From positions 1 through 39,112 of the forward strand of contig JAFRDD010000046.1 of NCBI GenBank assembly GCA_017404025.1: DNA of 39,112 bases, given 5' to 3'. This DNA is from Clostridia bacterium. Lineage in GTDB: Bacteria > Bacillota > Clostridia > TANB77 > CAG-508. The notes beneath the pieces are model-generated. The model was given only the letters and a program-made list of their open reading frames with translations. It made no database searches and was not told where the DNA came from. Made by a program: the position numbers and the translations under genes. Position 1 is the first letter of the stretch. Every line of letters begins with the position of its first letter. Shown here one piece after another: positions 1 through 7,645 of the stretch.

Positions 1-446
1 ATTTCTGCAAAAAGTTTCAACCTACGAATCCAATCCAGACGTTTCTTTTCTGTCAAATTTCCTTCATTCTTATCTTTAAGATAAAGTGCTGTCAGATATT
101 TGTTCATTTTCTCCACCACTTCCTGATATTCGACAGTTGGCAAGTGTACTGTTGCATTTGCTTTAGTGTACAACTCTCTCAAACGTTCTACTATTTCATC
201 CCTTCTTTCTGCTTTCTTATCTTCTCTAGTAAATGATAATTGTTTAAGTTGTTTACCTGCTTCTGTAATCCTATCTCTTAAGAAAACTCTGGATTGTGGT
301 GTAACATATAGATTCTTCAAGAAATAAAGAATATCATTTATTTCATACAATATACCATCCATTTCAGTTGTTGTGTAATGTGTCTTAAGTTTAGTGATTG
401 GGCCAACTTCTCTATCTACCCATTTTTCTGCTGTTTCTAATTTCAT
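1..446 (-). CDS. Hypothetical protein, C-terminus cut by window edge
   Basis: An open frame starts at ATG 446-444 and runs without a stop to the edge of the window, giving about 148 residues of an incomplete protein. It begins MKLETAEKWVDREVGPITKL. The rest is strongly charged, lysine- and glutamate-rich, and looks helical, with no signal peptide or membrane segment. I do not recognise a family. It starts 1 nt after the stop of the preceding minus-strand gene (stop 450-448), so the two are almost certainly co-transcribed from the promoter at 790-820. The real length and function cannot be judged because the 3' end is missing. Confidence 0.75.
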   Translation of the reverse strand, partial: MKLETAEKWVDREVGPITKLKTHYTTTEMDGILYEINDILYFLKNLYVTPQSRVFLRDRITEAGKQLKQLSFTREDKKAERRDEIVERLRELYTKANATVHLPTVEYQEVVEKMNKYLTALYLKDKNEGNLTEKKRLDWIRRLKLFAE

Positions 447-447
447 A

Positions 448-681
448 TTAATGTGTTTTTAGGTATTTGTTTCTAAAGTTTTCAATTTCATTATAGTTTA
501 TCTTTACTATAAAACCAGTATTGTTTTCAGTTGCTTCAAGCCATTTAAGTTTTGAATAATATTCAATCACTCTTTTTAGTTCTTTGTACTCTACAGAAAA
601 CAGTTTGTAAAATGCTGTGTATAGTATTTCAAATTCTTCTTTATCTCTTGCAAAAATGTTGTGATACTGCATTATCGCCAT
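448..681 (-). CDS. Small hypothetical protein (77 aa)
   Basis: The preferred start is ATG 681-679, giving MAIMQYHN and 77 residues. A longer frame reaches ATG 765, but its first 28 residues are Phe/Cys-rich and implausible, and an AGGTG stretch lies just upstream of 681. The protein is charged and mostly helical with aromatic positions, ending in a lysine-rich tail. No family is recognised; a small winged-helix or regulatory protein would fit the size but is only a guess. A host-type promoter lies at 790-820, and the next gene starts 1 nt after this stop, so this is the first gene of a two-gene unit placed directly after the structured RNA. Confidence 0.6.
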   Translation of the reverse strand: MAIMQYHNIFARDKEEFEILYTAFYKLFSVEYKELKRVIEYYSKLKWLEATENNTGFIVKINYNEIENFRNKYLKTH

Positions 682-789
682 AAAACAACACCTGCTTTGA
701 AAGTAAAATGATTTGCAAGTAAATATAAAGTAGAATAATTTTGTAAAAGTTTTATAATCTATCATAAGTTTTAATATTTAAATTTTTTA

Positions 790-820
790 CAATAATACAA
801 GAAAAATATTTAATAATCAA
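790..820 (-). promoter_or_regulatory. Host-type promoter, TTG-N20-TATTATTG
   Basis: On the minus strand, TTG (complement of 818-820), exactly 20 nt, then TATTATTG (complement of 790-797). This fits the Bacteroidetes primary sigma consensus (TTTG / TAnnTTTG) and the other promoters of this window, all with the same spacing. It points to the genes at 448-681 and 1-446. Confidence 0.65.
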
Positions 821-829
821 GTCTGGACA

Positions 830-1200
830 TACGGGGAGTTATTAAACCTGTGCAAGTACCTGTTCATCCAAATTCTTTTTTATTTAATATACTTACTGTT
901 TAATAACTCATAGTATCGTTACTACTATACCACTTAATGTATTGTTTTCCAGAATTGATAGGGATAAACTTAATTATCTTTCCTTATAGTATTTGCCCCG
1001 ACTACGGTACTCTATCAACTACCCCCTGTGCTTAAATGCATCCCTGCAAGTATTAGTATTTTAGGTTTGGAAACAGGTGGGTCTTGCACTTGGTTCGCCT
1101 GTATTTCACATTAAGTCCTTGAAATTATCTCCGCTTAACGCCAACTGTAGTAAGGATGGTTTTTTGTTTGTGGAATCCTTTGTCCGCCACAAGGAACATT
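830..1200 (-). ncRNA. Large structured RNA candidate, unassigned family
   Basis: About 430 nt between two genes has no credible ORF, is visibly richer in G+C than its surroundings, and holds many complementary segments. Pairs seen, in plus coordinates: 836-847 with 898-909 (12 bp); 910-915 with 923-928 (6 bp); 932-940 with 1108-1116 (9 bp, long range); 955-961 with 1012-1018 (7 bp), enclosing 963-967 with 974-978 and 988-991 with 1008-1011 plus 998-1000 with 1005-1007; 1073-1077 with 1098-1102; 1168-1173 with 1187-1192. Two hairpin loops can also kiss: 850-856 with 1083-1089 (7 bp). An alternative helix, 1109-1115 with 1134-1140, competes with the long-range stem and needs a G-U pair only on the minus strand, which favours minus-strand transcription. 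The ends are approximate. No group I or II intron core, tmRNA or RNase P signature was found. The size and phage setting recall large ornate RNAs such as GOLLD or ROOL, but no match is claimed. Confidence 0.65.
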
Positions 1201-1215
1201 AAATGGTCTTATGTC

Positions 1216-1488
1216 TTATTTTATCATTCGCAATTTACCTTCTTCGAACATCATCAATAATTCTGAAATGGTATCTTGACGAATTGTTTTTAATAATCTT
1301 TTTAATTCTCTAATTTCTTTGTCTTTCTTTAAAACAATGTTTGCAATCTGGTGTTCATAATTCTTAACACATTCCTTATGTCTTTTTACATAATCGCTGT
1401 AATTCTTACAAACATTTTTGTGTTTTCTTTTTAACTCATTATAGAGTTGCTGATAATCTTCTTCAATAATAATGTTTGGTTTATCCAT
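1216..1488 (-). CDS. Coiled-coil hypothetical protein upstream of the structured RNA
   Basis: ATG at 1488-1486 gives 90 residues starting MDKPNIIIEEDYQQL. A longer frame from ATG 1557 adds 23 mostly hydrophobic residues; the shorter start is preferred because its leader (TTTTTTTATT before ATG) resembles those of the phage's other genes. The protein is dominated by Lys, Glu and heptad-like Leu/Ile, consistent with a coiled coil or RNA-binding helix pair. No catalytic motif is visible. A host-type promoter at 1657-1687 precedes it, and its stop lies directly before the structured RNA, so protein and RNA probably share one transcript. Whether the protein binds the RNA is speculation. Confidence 0.6.
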   Translation of the reverse strand: MDKPNIIIEEDYQQLYNELKRKHKNVCKNYSDYVKRHKECVKNYEHQIANIVLKKDKEIRELKRLLKTIRQDTISELLMMFEEGKLRMIK

Positions 1489-1656
1489 AATAAAAAAATT
1501 TTGGGTTATCAACTGCCCCAAGATTTCAGTCAATAACCCATTGATATATATGTTCATTAAAGTAATATATCTCTATCTTATGTCTGTCTCTTGGGGAGTA
1601 AAATTAAGTTTTCTAATAATAAATAGTATGAAATTCCTAAAACTTGAATTTCATTA

Positions 1657-1687
1657 CAAATATACATAAAAATTTTTTAATAATCAA
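1657..1687 (-). promoter_or_regulatory. Host-type promoter, TTG-N20-TATATTTG
   Basis: The minus strand reads TTG (1687-1685), 20 nt, TATATTTG (1664-1657), a strong match to the Bacteroidetes consensus. It sits just after the stop of the endolysin candidate and faces the coiled-coil gene and the structured RNA. The predicted leader is about 160 nt to ATG 1488 and contains a GAAATTC/GAATTTC hairpin. Confidence 0.7.
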
Positions 1688-1689
1688 GA

Positions 1690-2154
1690 TTAATCGGTAA
1701 TATTTATAAAAATTCTTTCACCTTTATCAGATGCTTCTTTTAAAATATCATAAAGTTTCCAGAAATATTCAGTTGATTCAATTACTTTTCCTTTTACTTT
1801 ATTTATTCCAACTAAAATACATCCAGCACTGCTTTCTGCTGTGTTCCCGATATGAATAAGAATTCCATCAAATGCAGGTACATCAAGTAACCTTGGAAGA
1901 TACCCTTTACATTTTTCATATTTAATTTGTTTGCTGAACTTTGGTGATTGTACTTTTAATGTAACTTCATATCTTCCATAAGGAATTGCTGTTTCTGCAT
2001 ATACTTTCTGTTGTCTAATGTAATCAACAGGCATTGCTTGATAAAGACCTCTGTCTTTATCTTCCATAGTATTGCAGAACCATTTACCATTGATATATAA
2101 ATTACCAATGGTGTACTTTTCTTTCTTGTATTTTCTTTCTAATCGAAGTTCCAT
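1690..2154 (-). CDS. DUF5675-like protein, candidate endolysin
   Basis: 154 residues, resembling the DUF5675 family found in many Bacteroidales phages. Visible family features are an N-terminal beta-rich part (GNLYINGKWFCNTMEDKDRG), a central YGRYEVTLKVQSPKFS stretch, and the core FDGILIHIGNT...AGCILVG at about residues 95-117. The conserved His-x-Gly-Asn followed by Ala-Gly-Cys recalls the His...Gly-Cys arrangement of L,D-transpeptidase-like enzymes, so a peptidoglycan-active role is plausible but not shown. No signal peptide is seen, so release would need a holin. A holin candidate lies at 17186-17449 and a spanin candidate at 37655-38161, so lysis functions are scattered. The start is an ATG preceded by the AT-rich motif shared by late genes. 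Confidence 0.6.
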   Translation of the reverse strand: MELRLERKYKKEKYTIGNLYINGKWFCNTMEDKDRGLYQAMPVDYIRQQKVYAETAIPYGRYEVTLKVQSPKFSKQIKYEKCKGYLPRLLDVPAFDGILIHIGNTAESSAGCILVGINKVKGKVIESTEYFWKLYDILKEASDKGERIFINITD

Positions 2155-2190
2155 AATTTCTTTTATTTAAAATATTTATTTAGTCCAGTG

Positions 2191-2221
2191 TTGTTTCCCA
2201 AATATTTTTCTTGTACTCTTG
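2191..2221 (+). promoter_or_regulatory. Host-type promoter of HNH cassette 1
   Basis: TTG (2191-2193), 20 nt, TACTCTTG (2214-2221), 25 nt before the HNH start codon. The segment CCAGTGTTGTTT around the upstream box recurs at the promoter of HNH cassette 3. Confidence 0.75.
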
Positions 2222-2245
2222 TAAAAATTTTAAACAATTTAGAGT

Positions 2246-2836
2246 ATGAAAGAAATATGGATTCCTGCAAAGTATGTTAAATTTGATGGTACAGTTATTG
2301 ATTTTACTGGATTATATGAAGTAAGTAATCTTGGTAATGTTAAAAGTTTAGAAAGAACCAAATCTAATAGACACAAGCAAATACCAGTAAATGAATGTGT
2401 TTTAAGACAATATATAAATAAATCGGGTTATTATACTGTTTATTTGCGAAAAAATTGTTATCCGTATTCAATAATTGTTTCAAGGTTGGTTTTATCTACT
2501 TTTAAAGAAAGAGAATGGTTCAAAGATGCTGAATGTAATCATATTAATGAAAATATTTTAGATAATAGAATTGAAAATCTTGAATGGCTTTCTGGTTCAG
2601 ACAATAATCACTTTGGTACAAGATTGGCAAGGGCAGTAAAAAAGTTAACAAATAGAATCGACCAATCAAAACAAGTTATACAATACGATTTGGAAGGTAA
2701 TTATATTAATACTTATTGTTCTTTAGCAGAAGCATCAAGACAAACAGGAATTAAAAGTTCTGGAATATGCTGTTGTTTGAAAGGAAAAGTAAAATCAGCA
2801 GGTCGTTTTTTGTGGAAATATAAAGAGGGTGCTTAA
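2246..2836 (+). CDS. HNH homing endonuclease (NUMOD4-HNH), cassette 1
   Basis: 196 residues on the strand opposite the late genes. The N-terminus carries a NUMOD4-like segment (EIWIPAKYV...GLYEVSNLGNVKSLER), the middle an HNH core (ECNHINENILDNRIENLEWL, about residues 95-116), and the C-terminus a NUMOD1-like DNA-binding repeat (QVIQYDLEGNYI...SLAEASRQTG) ending FLWKYKEGA. Such free-standing endonucleases cut a related genome lacking the insertion, so the gene is copied in by repair. It lies between the endolysin candidate and the connector gene, has its own promoter, and its last codons form half of a terminator hairpin shared with the convergent gene. The two stop codons overlap (2834-2836 and 2833-2835). 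Confidence 0.9.
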   Translation: MKEIWIPAKYVKFDGTVIDFTGLYEVSNLGNVKSLERTKSNRHKQIPVNECVLRQYINKSGYYTVYLRKNCYPYSIIVSRLVLSTFKEREWFKDAECNHINENILDNRIENLEWLSGSDNNHFGTRLARAVKKLTNRIDQSKQVIQYDLEGNYINTYCSLAEASRQTGIKSSGICCCLKGKVKSAGRFLWKYKEGA

Positions 2837-2848
2837 TACACCCTCTTT
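2822..2848. terminator. Bidirectional hairpin containing both convergent stop codons
   Basis: A 10-bp stem, AAAGAGGGTG / CACCCTCTTT, with a 7-nt loop holding the stop codons of the HNH gene (plus) and the connector gene (minus). The minus-strand exit is more U-rich. It separates opposing transcription units. Confidence 0.7.
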
Positions 2849-3384
2849 CCGTAATCTCCACCTAAGTATAAATTTGTTGTTGCTGTTGCTTTTAAGCAAG
2901 GTTTAACAACATATCTGCAATCGCACTCACATTGTTCAATTTCTGGAAATGCATCTAAATTATTAAGAATGAAATCCTGCATCCGTTTTGTATAGAAATC
3001 TGCTTTATCATTAAAAGATTTTTGAAGTAAATCTGCTTCCCCTTGTGTTAATGATACAATTCTCTCATCTTCTGTAAGTTTAGTACCGATATTGGCTATT
3101 TTTACATTTGCAATAGGAACTGTTTCTTTTAATGTTTCGTAAATAAGATAATCCCTGATATAGTTATCAAGTAAATCTTTGTATGCAGCATTTTCATCAA
3201 GTGTTATTTCACTTGTTTTTACCAAGTTAATTATCTTTTCAAACAAACACTGTCCAATAATCTGTTGCAAGCCAATGTTTTGCGCTTCTTTAATAGCGGG
3301 TCTTAACCAACGGCCAAAATAATTTTCATTGATTGATGAATTAGTTTTTAAATAATCCTCTGACAGCAATAAAACATCTACCAT
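2833..3384 (-). CDS. Putative head-tail connector (DUF6712-like)
   Basis: 183 residues directly downstream of the portal gene, 24 nt apart. It is mainly helical, with segments such as RWLRPAIKEAQNIGLQQIIG and LLDNYIRDYLIYETLKETV, resembling the helical head-completion or adaptor proteins encoded after portals in Bacteroidales phages. The C-terminal half has a Cys cluster (EQCECDCRY) and ends GGDYGKRVY, a tail I associate with the DUF6712 group. A role at the portal-tail joint is inferred from fold character and position. Its last codons form part of the hairpin shared with the convergent HNH gene, suggesting that the insertion settled precisely at its 3' end. Confidence 0.55.
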   Translation of the reverse strand: MVDVLLLSEDYLKTNSSINENYFGRWLRPAIKEAQNIGLQQIIGQCLFEKIINLVKTSEITLDENAAYKDLLDNYIRDYLIYETLKETVPIANVKIANIGTKLTEDERIVSLTQGEADLLQKSFNDKADFYTKRMQDFILNNLDAFPEIEQCECDCRYVVKPCLKATATTNLYLGGDYGKRVY

Positions 3385-3408
3385 ATCTAAAACTCATTAA
3401 TTATCTTA

Positions 3409-4500
3409 TTATTCTACACTTTCTGTATTATCTACAGTTTCTTCTTCTGTGAAATCAATACCAAATGGTTCAATTGATAAACTGCCTTTTACACCAAAAA
3501 TCTTATCTATTCCATCAACAATTCTCTTTTGGATTGGGAAAATAACAGTGCGGTTGAAGATTCTAAATGACTTATCAAAATCTTGGTCTGCAAATCCAGT
3601 ATTTAATGTGTTACCAAACAACTGTGGGTTTGCTCTTAAGGCAGCATAAATATTATCTTTTGTTTTCTTTGCCAATAAGTCATACTTTTTATCAAAGTTA
3701 TCATCATTGAATTTTTCTACAGTTACAGCATTATCTTTACCATTGTTAAAAGCAAGCATAAATCTACCTGCATTAGCTGTTCCTGTGAACTTCTTTGTAA
3801 CCAATTTTTCTACTTCGTCTTGTTGTTCTTGTGTTGGAACACCATTGTTAAAATTAATAATACCACTTGGGCAAAAGTTATTATCCAAAACACTTAAATG
3901 AAAATCTGTAATACCTATCTCTACCATTACATCTTTAAGTGCTGACTGCCAAATTGGTGTTCCGTAGGTATCTCTACTGAACGGAGTTTTAATAATTATT
4001 ACAGATGCTGGAAAAGCAGTATCTTTCATAAACTTTGGGTAAATCAATTGTTTTGTGGTTCTTACATAATTTTTTGCATAGTCCTCGTTGTAGTAAATAA
4101 GTTCATTATCTACATCAGTTCTACAGAATCTACTATCTAACCAATGTAACTCAATAATTCTACCTACTTTATCTCTAATTACCTGAATGTAAGTAATACC
4201 AAATAACAGATAGTCAGAAGCAACATTTGTAATAAACTCATCCCAATCCTGACCTGAATTTGGTTTAGGAAGAATTGTTGAACTAATACCATTACCAATA
4301 ACATAGTCAACATAACCATTGATTATACTTTGCAAAGTAGGACAATCTTTGTAACAAGAGTATAAAAAATTAGGATAACGATTGTTATCACCCCAGTATG
4401 CATAACTATTGGTGTTTGCTGTAATAACTTTATTTTCTGGAATCTTTTCAACTAATCTCTGATTAATGGCTGCAAATGCAACCTGTATTTTATTATCCAT
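3409..4500 (-). CDS. Phage portal protein
   Basis: 363 residues from ATG 4500-4498. An upstream TTG at 4509 is in frame, but ATG overlapping the end of the preceding gene is the better start. Portal features are the N-terminal YWGDNNRYPNFLY, the helical CPTLQSIINGYVDYVIGNGI, a central region with WLDSRFCRTD, and the ANPQLFGNTLNTGFADQDFD segment near the C-terminus. Portals form the dodecameric ring through which DNA is packaged by terminase. The gene is preceded by a small unknown protein and followed by the connector. It lies about 27 kb from the terminase genes, unlike the usual terminase-portal order, because the tail module is inserted between them. Confidence 0.85.
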   Translation of the reverse strand: MDNKIQVAFAAINQRLVEKIPENKVITANTNSYAYWGDNNRYPNFLYSCYKDCPTLQSIINGYVDYVIGNGISSTILPKPNSGQDWDEFITNVASDYLLFGITYIQVIRDKVGRIIELHWLDSRFCRTDVDNELIYYNEDYAKNYVRTTKQLIYPKFMKDTAFPASVIIIKTPFSRDTYGTPIWQSALKDVMVEIGITDFHLSVLDNNFCPSGIINFNNGVPTQEQQDEVEKLVTKKFTGTANAGRFMLAFNNGKDNAVTVEKFNDDNFDKKYDLLAKKTKDNIYAALRANPQLFGNTLNTGFADQDFDKSFRIFNRTVIFPIQKRIVDGIDKIFGVKGSLSIEPFGIDFTEEETVDNTESVE

Positions 4501-4750
4501 TATAAACAACTATTTCATCGTCATTATTATTATAGGTTGTGTTGTTTGGTTCATAATCACCAACCTGACACAATCCCCTTACCACTTCGCTATCATCATC
4601 AAGCAAAATATATTCGTATTCTCCATCCTGAATATCTGCTGGTAATGATATATCAAAACAATAGAACATATCTGTACTGTATGAATTTTCTGTTAAATTC
4701 TGTATGAAATACACCTTATTTGTTAAGGTATTTGTTAATTTTATAGTCAT
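4493..4750 (-). CDS. Small conserved-looking phage protein
   Basis: 85 residues overlapping the portal start by 8 nt, so the two are translationally coupled. It has a beta-rich pattern (TIKLTNTLTNKVYFIQNL, GEYEYILLDDDSEVVRGLCQVG) and an Asn/Asp-rich acidic C-terminus ending DDEIVVYNG. Such small beta proteins before Bacteroidales portals are common, but I cannot name a function; a head decoration or assembly role is a guess. Its leader carries the AT-rich motif ATATTTTAAATAAA typical of this phage's late units. Confidence 0.55.
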   Translation of the reverse strand: MTIKLTNTLTNKVYFIQNLTENSYSTDMFYCFDISLPADIQDGEYEYILLDDDSEVVRGLCQVGDYEPNNTTYNNNDDEIVVYNG

Positions 4751-4843
4751 AATTTCAGTTTATTTAAAATATTTTTTATATAATTCTTGGTTAAACTTGG
4801 CATAATAATTGATAAAACGAAATCAAAAATATAAAAATTGAAT

Positions 4844-5443
4844 ATGAAAGAAATTTGGAAAAGTATAGAAAATTACCCTTACTATCAAATTAGCAATTTT
4901 GGAAGAGTAAGGAGTTTAGACAAATATGTAAAACATTATAAATCCAGATGTGGATTTGCTTTACGAAAAGGAATGATATTGAAAACAAAGTATGATAAAG
5001 ATTCTTATTATACTATTTGTTTGCGTAATAATGGTATTGCTAAAACATTAAAAGTTCACCGTTTGGTCGCACAGGCATTTATTCCCAATCCAAATAAATT
5101 ACCTATTGTTAATCATAAAGACGAAAACAAAAGCAATAATTTTGTTTGGATAAATGATGATGGAAGTGTGGATTTGGAAAAATCTAATCTGGAATGGTGT
5201 ACACAAGAATATAATAATAACTATAACTTTAGGCAGCAAAGAATAAGTAGAGAAACAATTAAAAAGAAATTATCTAAACCTATTTTACAATACGATATGA
5301 AGGGGAATTTTTTAAAAGAATGGCCTTCTGGTATTGAAATTCAAAGACAATTGGGTTTTAGTCAAGCAAATATTTCCAGATGTTGTCTTGGAAAATCAAA
5401 TTATGCCTACTTGTATAAATGGAAATATAAAGAAACAGCCTAG
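4844..5443 (+). CDS. HNH homing endonuclease (NUMOD4-HNH-NUMOD1), cassette 2
   Basis: 199 residues from ATG 4844; an in-frame TTG at 4838 would add two residues. NUMOD4 is clear at the N-terminus (EIWKSIENYPYYQISNFGRV), followed by LKVHRLVAQAFIPNP, the HNH core VNHKDENKSNN (about residues 88-98) and NLEWCTQEYNN. A roughly 15-residue insertion (VWINDDGSVDLEK) separates the two halves of the HNH core, which is unusual relative to its siblings. The C-terminus has a NUMOD1-like repeat and ends YKWKYKETA. It is inserted between the small pre-portal gene and the tail tube candidate. Unlike cassettes 1 and 3, I could not find a good TTG-N20 promoter upstream. Confidence 0.9.
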   Translation: MKEIWKSIENYPYYQISNFGRVRSLDKYVKHYKSRCGFALRKGMILKTKYDKDSYYTICLRNNGIAKTLKVHRLVAQAFIPNPNKLPIVNHKDENKSNNFVWINDDGSVDLEKSNLEWCTQEYNNNYNFRQQRISRETIKKKLSKPILQYDMKGNFLKEWPSGIEIQRQLGFSQANISRCCLGKSNYAYLYKWKYKETA

Positions 5444-5460
5444 TGTTTTACTAGGCTGTT
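5434..5460. terminator. Hairpin overlapping the HNH stop codon
   Basis: A 10-bp stem, AACAGCCTAG / CTAGGCTGTT, with loop TGTTTTA. The HNH stop TAG (5441-5443) is inside the stem. U-rich sequence follows on both strands, so it can serve both the HNH gene and the convergent gene at 5488-6012. Confidence 0.7.
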
Positions 5461-5487
5461 ATCTAAATATTTACTAATAAATTAGTT

Positions 5488-6012
5488 TTAAGCAACTTTT
5501 GCTTTAAGTGCTTCTTTTCCTTCTGGTGTCATCATAGGTGCGAATTTACCATCAGTTGCAAGAAGTGTGATAGTATAACGGTTTGCATCACCAAATGCTG
5601 TTCCTGATTCTCCAGCACCTGTTGAACTTGATACTGGTCTATCAATACCGAAGCAGTGATATTCACCATTGTTATCTACAACAACTACTGCGATTTCATT
5701 AAGTGCCAACGCATTAAGTTCGATTCGTTTCGATGTTTCCATTCTACTGAATGAAAGAACAATTTCTGTACTTACATAGTTTGAACCTTCTGCTGCTTTG
5801 TTAAGAGTTGAAGTAAAGTTACTTGATTCCTGACGGAAATTGTACTGATACCAAGTTGATGCTGAACTAATTCCAGTTACTGTGTTACCTGATGCATCAA
5901 GGGTGAAAATATCATCTGCATAATTTGCGATATAAACAACTTTAACACCACCAAGATTACTCTGGCAATCAGTTGCGATACCTGCTAATGTGTTAGAAAT
6001 ACAATATGCCAT
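5488..6012 (-). CDS. Probable tail tube / structural protein
   Basis: 174 residues, 55 nt downstream of the capsid gene. The composition is typical of virion proteins, with many Ser/Thr/Ala and alternating beta strands: VKVVYIANYADDIFTLD, STEIVLSFSRMETSKRIELNAL, EIAVVVVDNNGEYHCFGIDR, RYTITLLATDGKFAPMMT. This pattern resembles the tail tube-like proteins that follow capsid genes in Bacteroidales phages. A minor capsid or decoration protein is an alternative. The leader before ATG is AT-rich (AAATAATTAAGAAATT). The gene ends just before the hairpin shared with HNH cassette 2. Confidence 0.5.
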   Translation of the reverse strand: MAYCISNTLAGIATDCQSNLGGVKVVYIANYADDIFTLDASGNTVTGISSASTWYQYNFRQESSNFTSTLNKAAEGSNYVSTEIVLSFSRMETSKRIELNALALNEIAVVVVDNNGEYHCFGIDRPVSSSTGAGESGTAFGDANRYTITLLATDGKFAPMMTPEGKEALKAKVA

Positions 6013-6067
6013 AATTTCTTAATTATTTTTAACCTTATTATTATTAATTATTAATTGGCATACTAAA

Positions 6068-6976
6068 TTATTTGCTTGTATCACCAACAATAACTGCATC
6101 TGGATAAAGTGTTGAAACACCCATAACCCATTTTACTTTAATCTTGTGAAGGTCATCGTCATCGCTGAACCATACTCTGTATTCTTCACTGTCATTCATC
6201 ATATCGGTTGCGTAAATAAGGTTTTCCCAAGGAGAAGCATAGATACGTTTTACACCACTAAGACCGAAGGTTTTGTGAACCTTTACAGAAGTTGCTGGAA
6301 AATAAAACTCGCCCTGTTCTATCTCTTGTTTTTCAATCTTAAGGTTGCTGTTTTCAGTAAGTTCGAAGCAAAGTGTACGGAAATCAGCAGGTGAAAGGAA
6401 TACAACAAGTTTGTCAAGAAGGTATTCTGGGCAAGCCATAATGACTGCTTTTACATTCTGATAAACAGTGTTTGCACTTGAAGTGTTTGCTGAAATGGTA
6501 GAAGCACTATCAGCACCTTCTGCAAGGTCAATAAGACCTGTGATTGTAAGTGCGGTGTCACCCTGCCATACGATTTTTTCAAGTTTTTCATCAATCTTTC
6601 TACCAACTTCACCAAGAATTTCAGATTCGAAACCGAATTCGTCTGCATTTGCATTAGCACCGAAACGAACCTTATATTCAGTGTATTTACCAAGAAGGGT
6701 ATCATTACAAAATTGGTCATTATACTTAACTGGTTTTACTGTAATATCTCTTTCAGTAAATACTGTTGAACCCTGTGCACTGAAACCACAACCTGAACCG
6801 TCCTGAAGAACTGGGTCAACATCAAGATAGTTTAATCTTTGTGTACCTTTTACACCAAGTTGTTTACGCATATTAGCGATAGTATCGCCTTTGTCGTAAC
6901 CTAAAATTACGTTCTTAATAAGAGTGTCTTTATTAACTTCAACGTATGAAGATAATCCTGTTACTGTATATGCCAT
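6068..6976 (-). CDS. Major capsid protein
   Basis: 302 residues. The order and composition fit an HK97-fold capsid protein: a short N-arm (MAYTVTGLSSYVEVNKDTL), a central domain with DEKLEKIVWQGDTALTITGL at about residues 130-150, the P-domain-like AVIMACPEYLLDKLVVFLSPADF, and a C-terminal stretch SPWENLIYATDMMND...KVKWVMGVSTLYPDAVIV. No long N-terminal scaffold domain is present; a separate scaffold candidate and protease are encoded at 15929-17162. The gene begins a unit after HNH cassette 3 and is followed by the tail tube candidate. A Mu-like or other capsid fold cannot be excluded without a structure prediction. Confidence 0.75.
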   Translation of the reverse strand: MAYTVTGLSSYVEVNKDTLIKNVILGYDKGDTIANMRKQLGVKGTQRLNYLDVDPVLQDGSGCGFSAQGSTVFTERDITVKPVKYNDQFCNDTLLGKYTEYKVRFGANANADEFGFESEILGEVGRKIDEKLEKIVWQGDTALTITGLIDLAEGADSASTISANTSSANTVYQNVKAVIMACPEYLLDKLVVFLSPADFRTLCFELTENSNLKIEKQEIEQGEFYFPATSVKVHKTFGLSGVKRIYASPWENLIYATDMMNDSEEYRVWFSDDDDLHKIKVKWVMGVSTLYPDAVIVGDTSK

Positions 6977-7032
6977 AATTATTAGATATTTTTAAATTAT
7001 TATTATTGATTTTTATTTAAAAATATCCAGTG

Positions 7033-7063
7033 TTGTTTTTTATGGACTTTTTTTGTACTCTTG
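7033..7063 (+). promoter_or_regulatory. Host-type promoter of HNH cassette 3
   Basis: TTG (7033-7035), 20 nt, TACTCTTG (7056-7063), 25 nt before ATG 7088. The -7 box, the spacing and the CCAGTGTTGTTT context are the same as at HNH cassette 1. Confidence 0.75.
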
Positions 7064-7087
7064 TAATAAATTAACTAATAAATTAAT

Positions 7088-7645
7088 ATGGAAACAGGTT
7101 ACTATAATCCAGTATATTATTGGAATAAAGGAGTTAAATATGATTATTCAAAAGAATATTTAGCACATTCATCAGGATATGTTTTATCTTTATATACAGG
7201 CAAGAAACTAACCCCTTATATCCACAATAATTTTTATGCAAAAATCAACTTATATAAAGACAAGAAACCGCAGAATGTAACTTTACATAAAGTTATATGT
7301 TCAAGTTTTCCTGAAATCTGTGGAGAATACTTTGATGGTGCAGAATGTAATCATAAAGATGAAAACATTTATAATAATTCAGCAACCAATCTTGAATTTA
7401 TAAAACCAATCGTTAATAAAAGATATGGCACAAGAATTGCAAGGATAGCAGATAAAACAAAAAATGGGAAAAAGAGTAAAATAGTACTCCAATATGATTT
7501 AAATAATAATCTCATTAAAGAATGGGAAAGTGTTAGAGAAATTGAAAGAATACTGGGTTATTGTCATTCAAACATCTTAAGATGTTGTAATGGTAAACTA
7601 AAACAAGCATACGGTTTTGTGTGGAAATATAAAGAGACAGCCTAA
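7088..7645 (+). CDS. HNH homing endonuclease, cassette 3
   Basis: 185 residues. The HNH core is ECNHKDENIYNNSATNLEFI (about residues 92-112), preceded by NVTLHKVICSSFPEICGEYF. The C-terminus carries a NUMOD1-like repeat (IVLQYDLNNNLIKEWESVRE) and ends FVWKYKETA, matching cassettes 1 and 2. The N-terminal NUMOD4 is diverged (SSGYVLSLYTGKKLTPY). It is inserted between the tape measure and capsid genes, on the opposite strand and with its own promoter. Cassettes 1 and 3 share promoter and end sequences, pointing to a common origin. Confidence 0.88.
   Translation: METGYYNPVYYWNKGVKYDYSKEYLAHSSGYVLSLYTGKKLTPYIHNNFYAKINLYKDKKPQNVTLHKVICSSFPEICGEYFDGAECNHKDENIYNNSATNLEFIKPIVNKRYGTRIARIADKTKNGKKSKIVLQYDLNNNLIKEWESVREIERILGYCHSNILRCCNGKLKQAYGFVWKYKETA

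Noticed and set aside
830..1200. Group I or II self-splicing intron, linked to the many HNH genes
   Set aside because: No recognisable P7/P3 core or domain V sequence was found and the segment lies between genes, not inside one.
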